Notes under the pieces: generated by a model
The model's database searches: none
What the model saw: only the letters and a program-made list of their open reading frames with translations
Told to the model about the DNA's origin: nothing
Made by a program: the position numbers and the translations under genes
Source of the DNA: Rhodocyclus tenuis
GTDB taxonomy: Bacteria; Pseudomonadota; Gammaproteobacteria; Burkholderiales; Rhodocyclaceae
Direction: 5' to 3'
Length of the DNA: 64,000 nucleotides
Assembly (NCBI RefSeq): GCF_014197755.1
Contig: NZ_JACIGE010000007.1
Span: 156,827 to 220,826, forward strand
Shown: piece by piece, positions 44,185 through 52,419 of the stretch
How positions within the stretch are numbered: position 1 is the stretch's first letter
How the letters are laid out: each line of letters opens with the position of its first letter

Positions 44185-46944
44185 ATGACCGCCCCCTGCC
44201 CGTCCGACGCCGTACCTGCCTCCGCCACGCCGCTGCCCGCGGACACCATCGACTGGACACCGGCACTGGCGCTCAGCCGCTGGCTGCGCCAGTTATTGGC
44301 GGCGCGCCCGGAAATCGGCGACTGGCTGCGCGAAAACGCCGGCACACCGATCGACGGCGCGAAGATGCGCGCCTTTCTCGCCGCCGCTGAAAGCGCCGAC
44401 GAGATCACCCAGCAACAGGCGCTGCGCTGCCTGCGCCAGCGCGTCATGGCGACGCTGCTGGTGCGCGATCTGGCCGCTCTGGCGCCGCTCGCCGAAGTCG
44501 TCGAGACGATGACCCTGCTCGCCGAAACGACGCTCAACTTCGCGCTGGCGCACGCGCAGCGCGCGCTCGCCGAACGCTTCGGCGAGCCGCTCGACAGTCG
44601 CGGCGAGCCGCAGCGCCTGCTGGTGATCGGCATGGGCAAGCTCGGCGGCCGCGAGCTGAACGTCTCGTCCGACGTCGATTTCATCTTCGTCTATCCCGAA
44701 GAAGGCAGCACCGCCGGCCGGGAAGACGGCAGCGGCGTCATCGACGCCTACGATTTCTTCAACCGCCTCGGCAAGCGCCTGATCGCAGCGCTCGGCGAAA
44801 TCACCGCCGACGGCCAGGTGTTCCGCGTCGACATGCGCCTGCGCCCGAACGGCGACTCCGGGCCGCTGGTCTGTTCGCTCGATTCTCTGGAGAACTACTT
44901 CATCACGCAAGGCCGCGAATGGGAGCGCTACGCCTGGATCAAGGCGCGCGTGCTCAACGAAGGCTGCAACCTGCAACCGCAGTGGGCGCTCGCACTGGAG
45001 AAGATCGCCCGCCCCTTCATCTACCGCAAGTACCTCGACTTCGGGGCGATCAACGCCATGCGCGAGCTGCACGCGCAGATCCGCCGCGAAGTGGCGCGAC
45101 GTGACATGGCCGACCACATCAAGCTCGGCCCCGGCGGCATCCGCGAAATCGAGTTCATCGCGCAGGCTTTCCAGCTGATCCGCGGCGGCCGCGATTCCGG
45201 CCTGCGCATCCGGCCGACGCTGGCGACGCTGTCGGCGCTGGCGCAGCGTCGCCAGTTGCCACCCGAGGGCGAACGTGAGCTGGCGCTCGCTTACGATTTC
45301 CTGCGCCGGCTCGAGCATCGTCTGCAGTACGTCGACGACGCGCAGACGCACCGCCTGCCGGCCGGCGAAGACGAGCGCGCAGCGATCGCCCGCGCCATGG
45401 GCTTTGCCGACTGGCCGGCCTTGAGCGCAGTGCTCGACGCCCATCGCGCGCGCGTCGCCCGGCATTTCGAGCTGGTCTTTTCCGAACCCGAAGAAGCCGC
45501 GCACGCGCTGACCGGCTTGTGGCAGGAGCAGTGCGACCAGGAAACCGCCTTCGAGGAGTTCACCGCGCTCGGCTTCCGCGACGCCAGGGGCGCACAGCAA
45601 CGCCTGCAGCACTTGCGCAGCAGCGGCCGCTACCAGCAGCTGCCGGCGAGCAACCGCGAACGTCTCGATTCACTCGGCCCACGCCTGCTCGCCGCCGCCG
45701 CGGCGACGCGCGCGCCCGACGCCACCTGGCGGCGCGGACTCGATTTCCTCGAAACGATCAGCGGCCGCGGCGCCTACCTGGCGCTGCTGCAGCAATACCC
45801 GCAGGCGCTGCAGAAGGTCGGCGAGCTGATCGGCAGTTCGTCGTGGGCCGCCGAATACCTGACGCGACACCCGATCCTGCTCGACGAACTGCTCGATTCG
45901 CGCCTGTACGAACTCGCCACCGACTGGACCGGCTTCCGCGAGGAGCTGCAGCAGCAGTTGCTCGATTCGGCCGGCGACACCGAACGCGAGATGGACCTGC
46001 TGCGCGAAGCGCATCACGTGCAGGTATTCCGCCTGCTGGCGCAGGACCTGGCCGGACTGCAAAGCGTCGAGCGTATTTCCGACCACCTTTCCGAGCTCGC
46101 CGACATCATGCTGCAGGTGACGCTCGAACTGTGCTGGGGCAAGCTCGCCAAACGCCATCGCGAACAGCCGCAGTTTGCCGTCATCGGTTTCGGCAAGCTC
46201 GGCGGCAAGGAGCTTGGCTACGGTTCCGACCTCGACCTCGTCTTCCTGCACGACGACGAGGCGCCCGAAGCCGGGCAAATCTACTCGCGACTGGCGCAGC
46301 GCATGAGCACCTGGCTGTCGAGCCGCACGCCGGCGGGAATCCTCTTCGAGACCGACCTGCGCCTGCGTCCGAACGGCGACGCCGGTCTGCTGGTCAGCCC
46401 GCTCGCCGGCTTTCGCGACTATGAGTTGAATAACGCCTGGATCTGGGAACACCAGGCGCTGACGCGCGCCCGCTTCTGCGCCGGCGATCCGGCGCTCGGC
46501 GCGCGTTTCGAGGCGATCCGCGTCGACATCCTGCGTCAGCAGCGCGACCCGGAAACGCTGCGCAGCGAAGTGCCGGCGATGCGCAAGCGCATGCTCGACG
46601 CGCATGGCTCGCAGAGCGAATTCGAGTTCGACATCAAGCAGGACCCGGGCGGCATCATCGACGTCGAGTTCATCGTCCAGTACCTGATCCTCGGCCACGC
46701 TTACGCGCACCCCGACCTCTGCCGCAACATCGGCAACATCGCGCTGCTGCGGCTCGCCGCCGAACTCGGCCTGATTCCCGGCCAGCTCGCCGAGCCGGTG
46801 CAGAATGCCTATCGCGATTTCCGTCGCATGCAGCACGCCAAGCGCCTCGACGGCGTGCCGGCGGCGCGCATCGACCGCAGCGCCGTGCTGCGCCGCATCG
46901 AAGCCGTGCGCACCTTATGGCGGGCGGTTTTCGGCGACGAATGA
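44185..46944 (+). CDS. glnE: Bifunctional glutamine synthetase adenylyltransferase/deadenylase
   Basis: A 919-residue protein controlling glutamine synthetase by adenylylation. Two nucleotidyltransferase domains are present: the N-terminal deadenylase (GMGKLGGRELNVSSDVDFIF, D163/D165) and the C-terminal adenylylase (GFGKLGGKELGYGSDLDLVF, about 668-687). Other family motifs are RVDMRLRPNGDSGPLV, IKLGPGGIREIEFI, ETDLRLRPNGDAGLLV and IKQDPGGIIDVEFI. Length is normal and no domain is broken. It is divergent from yhdP, with 191 bases between starts. Confidence 0.97.
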   Translation: MTAPCPSDAVPASATPLPADTIDWTPALALSRWLRQLLAARPEIGDWLRENAGTPIDGAKMRAFLAAAESADEITQQQALRCLRQRVMATLLVRDLAALAPLAEVVETMTLLAETTLNFALAHAQRALAERFGEPLDSRGEPQRLLVIGMGKLGGRELNVSSDVDFIFVYPEEGSTAGREDGSGVIDAYDFFNRLGKRLIAALGEITADGQVFRVDMRLRPNGDSGPLVCSLDSLENYFITQGREWERYAWIKARVLNEGCNLQPQWALALEKIARPFIYRKYLDFGAINAMRELHAQIRREVARRDMADHIKLGPGGIREIEFIAQAFQLIRGGRDSGLRIRPTLATLSALAQRRQLPPEGERELALAYDFLRRLEHRLQYVDDAQTHRLPAGEDERAAIARAMGFADWPALSAVLDAHRARVARHFELVFSEPEEAAHALTGLWQEQCDQETAFEEFTALGFRDARGAQQRLQHLRSSGRYQQLPASNRERLDSLGPRLLAAAAATRAPDATWRRGLDFLETISGRGAYLALLQQYPQALQKVGELIGSSSWAAEYLTRHPILLDELLDSRLYELATDWTGFREELQQQLLDSAGDTEREMDLLREAHHVQVFRLLAQDLAGLQSVERISDHLSELADIMLQVTLELCWGKLAKRHREQPQFAVIGFGKLGGKELGYGSDLDLVFLHDDEAPEAGQIYSRLAQRMSTWLSSRTPAGILFETDLRLRPNGDAGLLVSPLAGFRDYELNNAWIWEHQALTRARFCAGDPALGARFEAIRVDILRQQRDPETLRSEVPAMRKRMLDAHGSQSEFEFDIKQDPGGIIDVEFIVQYLILGHAYAHPDLCRNIGNIALLRLAAELGLIPGQLAEPVQNAYRDFRRMQHAKRLDGVPAARIDRSAVLRRIEAVRTLWRAVFGDE

Positions 46945-47031
46945 ACCCGCGCGCAGCATTTATACTCACGGCATCAACCACGCCAATCCGGAACGGCGGA
47001 ATTTCCGGGACAGGCCGATCAGGAGAAAAAC

Positions 47032-49194
47032 ATGGCCGAAGCACCCTCCCATAACTGGCGTTTCTTTCGTGCCGGCGGTTTCGATCAGGTTCGCCTCGAT
47101 GGCACGGCTGACCTGCTCGCACTGCCATCGCTCGACCAGAAACTGTGGGTGGCGCTGGCCTGCCCAACCAGCGGCCTCGAATTCGACGCAACGACGCTCA
47201 AGCTGCTCGACAGCGACAGCGACGGCCGCATCCGCGCGCCCGAACTGATCGCGGCGATTGCCTGGGCGAACGCGCGCCTCGGCGACAGCGAACTGTTCGG
47301 CAAGGGCGTGCATCCGTTGCCGCTGGCGGCGATCGGCAAGGGTGACGACGAAGGCCGGCGCCTGCTGGCGGCGGCGCGCTCGCTGCTGCTTCGCCTCGGC
47401 CGTGATGCCGACGCGGCGGACGCCGCCGTCAGCGTCGAAGACGCCGCAGCGGCAGCCGGCCTGTTCGCACAGGACGCCTGCAACGGCGACGGCGTCATCA
47501 CCGCACGCGCTGCCGGCGACGATGCCGACACGACAACGCTGATCGGCGAGATCGTCGCCGCCACTGGCGGCAACGCGGATTGCAGCGGCGACACCGGCAT
47601 CAATCAGGAACAGCTCGACGCCTTCTACGGCGAAGCCGGCGCGCTGCTCGCCTGGCGCGGTCGACCGACGGCCGATCCCGAACTGTTGCCGCTCGGCGCC
47701 GATACGGCCGCTGCTGCGGCGGCGCTGGCCGCCGTTCGCGCCAAGATCGACGACTATTTCACGCGCTGCCGGCTGGCGGCTTTCGACGCGCGCGCAACCG
47801 GCGCACTCAACGGTTCCGACGCCGACTTTCTCGCGCTTGGTTCGCGCCTGCTCGCCACCGCCGACGCCGACGCGGCGGCGCTGCCGCTCGCCCGCATCGA
47901 AGCCGGCAGGCCGCTGCCGCTGGTCGACACGGTCAATCCGGCGTGGGCGGCGCCGCTCGCCGCACTCGCCGCGCAGGCGATCACGCCTCTGCTCGGCGCG
48001 CGCAATGAACTCAGCGAGGCTGACTGGCTGGCGCTGCAGGCGCGCTTCGCCGCCTACGCCGCGTGGCAGGCGGAAAAGCCGGCCTCCGCGCTGGCCGCGG
48101 CGCTCGCCGACGCCAGCGACGAGCATCTGGGCGCCATCGTTGCCGGCGACGGCCAGGCGCGCCTCGCCGCGCTGATCGCCGCCGACCTCGCGCGCGCCGA
48201 CGAGGGCGCGGCGCTCGCCGACGTGCAGCGGCTGGTGCATTACGTTCGCGATCTGGCAAAGCTCGCCGACAACTTCGTCGCCTTCCGCGGCTTCTACACG
48301 CGGCGCGAGCCGGCGATCTTCCAGTGCGGCACGCTCTACCTCGACGGACGCAGCTGCGAGCTGTGCGTACCGGTGCTCGACGCCGGCAAGCACGCGGCGC
48401 TCGCCGCGCAGTCGGGCATCTTCCTCGCCTACTGCGATTGCGTGCGCGGCAGCGAAAAGCGCACCATCGCCGCCGCCTTCACCGCCGGCGATTCCGACCA
48501 GCTCAGCGTCGGCCGCAACGGCGTCTTCTACGACCGCCAGGGGCGCGACTGGGATGCGACGGTGACGCGCATCGTCGACCACCCGATCAGCCTGCGTCAG
48601 GCCTTCTGGTCGCCGTACAAGAAAGTCGCCAAGTTCATCGGCGAATCGCTGCAGAAGTTCGCCGCCGCGCGCGCCAAGGCTGTCGACGACAACGCCGCAG
48701 CGCAGGTGATCGCCGCGCAGACCAAGGTGACGACGCCGGGCGCGACCGAGCCGCCGAAGCCGCCGCCCTTCGACGCCGGCAAGTTCGCCGGCATCTTCGC
48801 CGCCATCGGGCTGGCGATCGGCGCCATCGGCGCGGCGCTGGCCTCGCTGGTCACCGGCTTCCTCGGCCTGCCCTGGTGGCAGATGCCGATCGCCATCGCC
48901 GGCCTGCTGCTGATCGTCTCCGGCCCGGCGGTCGCGCTCGCCGCCTTCCGCCTGCGCAACCGCAACCTCGGCCCGCTGCTCGACGCCAACGGCTGGGCGG
49001 TCAATGCGCGCGCGCGCATCAACATCCCCTTCGGCAGCTCGCTGACGCAGGTAGCGAAGCTGCCGGCCGGCGCCGAGCGTTCGCTCAGCGACCCTTACGC
49101 CGAGCAGAAAAGTCCGTGGGGCTTCTACGCCTTCCTGCTGATCGGTGCCGCCATCGCTGCCGCGCTCGCGGTGCGCCTGTTCGGCGGCGGCTGA
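47032..49194 (+). CDS. Uncharacterised EF-hand-like membrane protein
   Basis: A 720-residue protein of unknown function. Residues 60-71 form a canonical EF-hand loop (DSDSDGRIRAPE: D60, D62, D64, G65, I67, E71). Two degenerate copies follow (ACNGDGVITAR about 150 and DCSGDTGINQEQL about 182). The middle (about 200-570) is Ala-rich, with a central block RGFYTRREPAIFQCGTLYLD, then DGRSCELCVPVLDAG. Three hydrophobic helices near 588-608, 615-640 and 698-716 place the C-terminus in the membrane. GGAGAAAAAC precedes ATG 47032. It follows glnE by 87 bases. No signal peptide is present. Confidence 0.75.
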   Translation: MAEAPSHNWRFFRAGGFDQVRLDGTADLLALPSLDQKLWVALACPTSGLEFDATTLKLLDSDSDGRIRAPELIAAIAWANARLGDSELFGKGVHPLPLAAIGKGDDEGRRLLAAARSLLLRLGRDADAADAAVSVEDAAAAAGLFAQDACNGDGVITARAAGDDADTTTLIGEIVAATGGNADCSGDTGINQEQLDAFYGEAGALLAWRGRPTADPELLPLGADTAAAAAALAAVRAKIDDYFTRCRLAAFDARATGALNGSDADFLALGSRLLATADADAAALPLARIEAGRPLPLVDTVNPAWAAPLAALAAQAITPLLGARNELSEADWLALQARFAAYAAWQAEKPASALAAALADASDEHLGAIVAGDGQARLAALIAADLARADEGAALADVQRLVHYVRDLAKLADNFVAFRGFYTRREPAIFQCGTLYLDGRSCELCVPVLDAGKHAALAAQSGIFLAYCDCVRGSEKRTIAAAFTAGDSDQLSVGRNGVFYDRQGRDWDATVTRIVDHPISLRQAFWSPYKKVAKFIGESLQKFAAARAKAVDDNAAAQVIAAQTKVTTPGATEPPKPPPFDAGKFAGIFAAIGLAIGAIGAALASLVTGFLGLPWWQMPIAIAGLLLIVSGPAVALAAFRLRNRNLGPLLDANGWAVNARARINIPFGSSLTQVAKLPAGAERSLSDPYAEQKSPWGFYAFLLIGAAIAAALAVRLFGGG

Positions 49195-49237
49195 TCCTCG
49201 CTTCGATCCTCGCCTCGCTGCGGGCCTGGCAGCAGAC

Positions 49238-50422
49238 CTAAAGGCGGCGCAGGCGTTCGCCGGCGGCGGCGAGCGTCGCCTCCTGCTTGGCGAAGCAGAA
49301 GCGCACAATGCGCGCCGCGCGCGCTGCCGGCACGTTCCCGGCGGAATAAAAGGCCGACAGCGGAATCGCCGCGACGCCGGCCTCACGCGTCAGCCAGATG
49401 GCGAACTCGTCGTCGGGCAGGTCGGAAATGGCGTCGTAGCGCGCCAGCTGGAAGTAGCTGCCGCGGCAAGGCAGCAGCTCGAAGCGCGAAGCGGCGAGCT
49501 GCGCGCGGAAAAAATCGCGCTTGGCTTCGTAGAACGCCGCCAGCCCGAGATGGCGCGAGTGATCCTGCATGTACTCGGCAATCGCCAGCTGGCACGGCGT
49601 ATTGACCGTGAACACGTTGAACTGGTGGATCTTGCGAAAATCGCGGGTGAGCGCCGGCGGCGCCAGCACGTAGCCGATCTTCCAGCCGGTGATGTGGTAG
49701 GTCTTGCCGAAGGACGAAACGACGACGCTGCGCGCCGCCAGCTCGCGATGCGCGACGACGCTGGCGTGGCGGGCGCCGCCGTAGACCATGTGCTCGTATA
49801 CCTCGTCGGCGAGGACGACGATGCCGCTGCCGCGCAGCAGCGCCGCCAGCGCATCGAGGTCGGCGGCGTCGAGCAGCGCACCGCTCGGGTTGTGCGGCGA
49901 GTTGATGATCAAGAGGCGCGTGCGCGGCGTGATCAGCGCCGCCACCTGCGCCCAGTCCGGGCGGAAATCCGGCGCCGCCAGCTGCGCGTAGACCACCTTG
50001 CCGCCGACCGTCTCGATCGCCGGCGCGTAGCTGTCGTAGACCGGCTCGAAGACGATCACCTCGTCGCCGGCACCGACGAAGGCGGCGATGGCGGTGAAGA
50101 TCGCCTGCGTCGCGCCGGCGGTGACGGTGATCTCGGCGTCGGCATCGAGTTGCGTGCCGTACAGCGTCGCCACCTTGTCGGCGATGGCGCGGCGTAGTTC
50201 CGGCATGCCGGTCATCGGCGGATACTGGTTGCGGCCGGCGAGCATGGCGCGATGCGCGGCGTCGAACAGCGCCGGTTCGGCCTGAAAGTCGGGAAAACCC
50301 TGCGCCAGGTTGATCGCGCCGCAGTCGGCGGCGAGTTTCGACATCACCGTGAAGATGGTCGTGCCGATCTTCTCGAGATGCGGGCGCGAGGCGATGCTGA
50401 AGGCTGCGGAAGTCTGGTTCAT
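49238..50422 (-). CDS. PLP-dependent aminotransferase, YbdL/methionine aminotransferase type
   Basis: A 394-residue fold-type I aminotransferase. The Schiff-base lysine is K240 (SSFGKTYHITGWKIGYVLAP); NQYPPMTGMPELRRAIADKV, TAGATQAIFTAI, INSPHNPSG and ADEVYEHMVY are the KAT/YbdL landmarks. YbdL-like enzymes transaminate methionine and aromatic amino acids and can close the methionine salvage pathway by aminating 2-keto-4-methylthiobutyrate. The mtnA gene in the same region supports such a role but does not prove it. The Met at 50422 is chosen since homology starts at SIASRPHLEKIGTTIFTVMS. Confidence 0.88.
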   Translation of the reverse strand: MNQTSAAFSIASRPHLEKIGTTIFTVMSKLAADCGAINLAQGFPDFQAEPALFDAAHRAMLAGRNQYPPMTGMPELRRAIADKVATLYGTQLDADAEITVTAGATQAIFTAIAAFVGAGDEVIVFEPVYDSYAPAIETVGGKVVYAQLAAPDFRPDWAQVAALITPRTRLLIINSPHNPSGALLDAADLDALAALLRGSGIVVLADEVYEHMVYGGARHASVVAHRELAARSVVVSSFGKTYHITGWKIGYVLAPPALTRDFRKIHQFNVFTVNTPCQLAIAEYMQDHSRHLGLAAFYEAKRDFFRAQLAASRFELLPCRGSYFQLARYDAISDLPDDEFAIWLTREAGVAAIPLSAFYSAGNVPAARAARIVRFCFAKQEATLAAAGERLRRL

Positions 50423-50866
50423 GGCTGACAATGATCGTCGGTAGGCGTTGATGAAACGGCGCGCGTCATGCCAGCGTGGCGCGAACTGCGCAAGGAACTG
50501 ATCACATAAGCCGGCGAGCGCGGCGGGCAGCGAGGCGTCCAGCACTGCGCAGCGGCACGCAAGGACCGGCAACGCTGGCGGAGCTGCCCGGATCGCCAGC
50601 GCTGCTCCGCGCGGCCGTCGCCAAGGGCATCATGCGGCGCTCAAAGCTTACGGGAATTTTTCTCATCCGGGCAAGGCGACAGCGGCTCAAGAACGGCAAA
50701 GCCGGCCAGCGCGACATTCCCTGAACGCGCCGCTGCCATGCCTGAATGCCGGCGCCGGCCCGGGACGCCGGTGTGTGTGCAAGCGTACAGACGCTGATGC
50801 CGCCCGGGAAATAGATTTGCGCCCACGCCCCCCGCGCAATCGCTGTGCCCTTCCGGAAGGAACACC
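50423..50866. other. Intergenic, no supported gene
   Basis: About 440 bases between the aminotransferase and the alpha/beta hydrolase. A possible 82-codon plus-strand frame (50476-50724) is Arg/Ala-rich, as expected of a chance frame in GC-rich DNA. CCGGAAGGAAC just before 50867 is the ribosome site of the hydrolase. I see no repeat or RNA gene. Confidence 0.4.
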
Positions 50867-51688
50867 ATGAGCCGCATCGTCACGCAGGACGGCACCTGCC
50901 TCTACGTCAAGGACTGGGGGCATGGACGCCCGGTGGTCATGGTCCACGGCTGGCCGCTCTCGGCCGACAGCTTTGACGATCTTGCGTTGGCCATCGCCGA
51001 CGCCGGCATGCGCGCGATCAGTTACGACCGTCGCGGTTTTGGACGCTCCGACCAGCCTGCGGCAGGTTACGACTACGACACGCTCGCCGACGACCTTGGC
51101 GCGGTGATCACCCACACCGGCGCCGTGAACGCAACGCTGCTCGGCTTTTCGATGGGCGGCGGCGAGGTGGCACGCTACCTCTCGCGCCATTCCGGCAAGG
51201 GAATAAAGCAGGCAGTGCTGATCGCGTCGATCCTGCCTTTTCTGCTGAAAACGGCTGACAACCTCGGCGGTGTTGATGCCGGGATGTTTGAGGCTACGGC
51301 GCAAAGCCTGAAGAAGGACCGGGCCAGCTTCTGGTCCGACTTTTTCAAGGAGTTCTTCGGCATCGGCCTGCTTTCCAAGGCCGTCAGCAGCGAAGTCGAG
51401 GAATGGGCGCGCAGCATGGCCATGCAGGCAGGACTGTTACCGACACTGGCCTGTGCGCAGGCCTTTTCCAGCACCGACTTTCGTTCCGACATGGCTTCTT
51501 TCACGATGCCAACGCTGATCATTCACGGCACCGCCGACCAGACGGTGCCGATCGACATCTCCAGCCGCAAGGCGGCGCAGCGCATTGCACACGCGCGACT
51601 GATCGAATACGAAGGCGCGCCGCACGGGCTGTTTGCCAGCCACAAGGAGCGCTTGATCGCCGACGTTCTGACTTTCCTGCAGTCCTGA
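50867..51688 (+). CDS. Alpha/beta hydrolase (cofactor-free haloperoxidase/esterase-like)
   Basis: A 273-residue alpha/beta hydrolase. The oxyanion segment is VMVHGWPLSADS, the nucleophile elbow GFSMGGGE gives Ser95, the acid is in IIHGTADQTVP (about D225) and the histidine in YEGAPHGLF (about H254). YDRRGFGRSDQP is typical of the non-heme chloroperoxidase-like/arylesterase group. No signal peptide is present, so it is cytosolic. GGAAGGAACACC precedes ATG 50867. The next gene encodes an FMN reductase 123 bases downstream, hinting at joint detoxification. Confidence 0.88.
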   Translation: MSRIVTQDGTCLYVKDWGHGRPVVMVHGWPLSADSFDDLALAIADAGMRAISYDRRGFGRSDQPAAGYDYDTLADDLGAVITHTGAVNATLLGFSMGGGEVARYLSRHSGKGIKQAVLIASILPFLLKTADNLGGVDAGMFEATAQSLKKDRASFWSDFFKEFFGIGLLSKAVSSEVEEWARSMAMQAGLLPTLACAQAFSSTDFRSDMASFTMPTLIIHGTADQTVPIDISSRKAAQRIAHARLIEYEGAPHGLFASHKERLIADVLTFLQS

Positions 51689-51811
51689 GACGGGAACGAC
51701 GCTGCGACGCGAGTTCACGAACAAGCCGGCGCGGCGCTTGTCCATCACTGCGTCGACATTTATCGAAACGGGCCGGCTCGGCGTCGCGCCCACACACCTC
51801 TGGAGAGTGCC

Positions 51812-52363
51812 ATGGCCGCTTATCAGATTGCCGTCATTGTCGGCAGCCTGCGTCAGGAATCCCTCAACGGTAAATTCGCCGACGCCCTTGTTCGTCTGGC
51901 AAGGCCGGAGTTTTCGTTCAAACGGGTGCAGATCGGCGACCTGCCGCTTTACAACCAGGATGACGACAAAAATCAGGCGGCATCGGTCAAGCGCCTGAAA
52001 GCTGAAATTTCGGCGGCACACGGCGTGCTGTTCGTCACTCCCGAATACAACCGCTCAATTCCGGGCGTACTCAAGAACGCCATCGATCATGGCTCGCGCC
52101 CCTACGGACAGAGTGTCTGGCAGGGCAAGCCAGCCGGAATCATCGGCGTTTCGGTCGGCGCGATCGGCACGGCCCTGGCCCAGCAGCACCTGCGCAACAT
52201 ACTGGCCTACCTGGACATGCCGACACTTGGCCAGCCGGAAGCCTTCGTCCACGCCGGAGAGGGACTGTTCGATGCAGAAGGCAAGATCGGCCCGGCGAGC
52301 AAGGAGTTCGTCCAGAAATGGCTGGATCGCTACCTCGACTGGGTGATCAAGCAGGCAGCCTGA
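51812..52363 (+). CDS. NADPH-dependent FMN reductase (ChrR/YieF-like)
   Basis: A 183-residue flavodoxin-fold reductase. The FMN phosphate loop is GSLRQESLNGKFADAL (about 11-26), the isoalloxazine contact is VTPEYNRSIPGVLKNAIDHG (about 75-95) and GVSVGAIGTALAQQHLRNIL follows. It is the chromate/quinone reductase type (ChrR, YieF), which reduces quinones, azo dyes or chromate with NAD(P)H by two electrons. TGGAGAGTGCC precedes ATG 51812. It probably protects against redox-cycling compounds; the natural substrate is not known. Confidence 0.9.
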   Translation: MAAYQIAVIVGSLRQESLNGKFADALVRLARPEFSFKRVQIGDLPLYNQDDDKNQAASVKRLKAEISAAHGVLFVTPEYNRSIPGVLKNAIDHGSRPYGQSVWQGKPAGIIGVSVGAIGTALAQQHLRNILAYLDMPTLGQPEAFVHAGEGLFDAEGKIGPASKEFVQKWLDRYLDWVIKQAA

Positions 52364-52419
52364 TTTCCGGTTCTGACCGGGCAGCGCCCGGCTGACGCGT
52401 AATCGCCCGCGCCTCTACG

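Noticed and set aside
46966..49386. 806-codon minus-strand frame opposite the EF-hand-like gene
   Set aside because: Arg/Gly/Glu-rich shadow; the plus strand has an EF-hand loop, membrane helices and a good ribosome site.
50476..50724. 82-codon frame between the aminotransferase and the hydrolase
   Set aside because: Arg/Ala composition expected from GC-rich non-coding DNA; no family or ribosome site.
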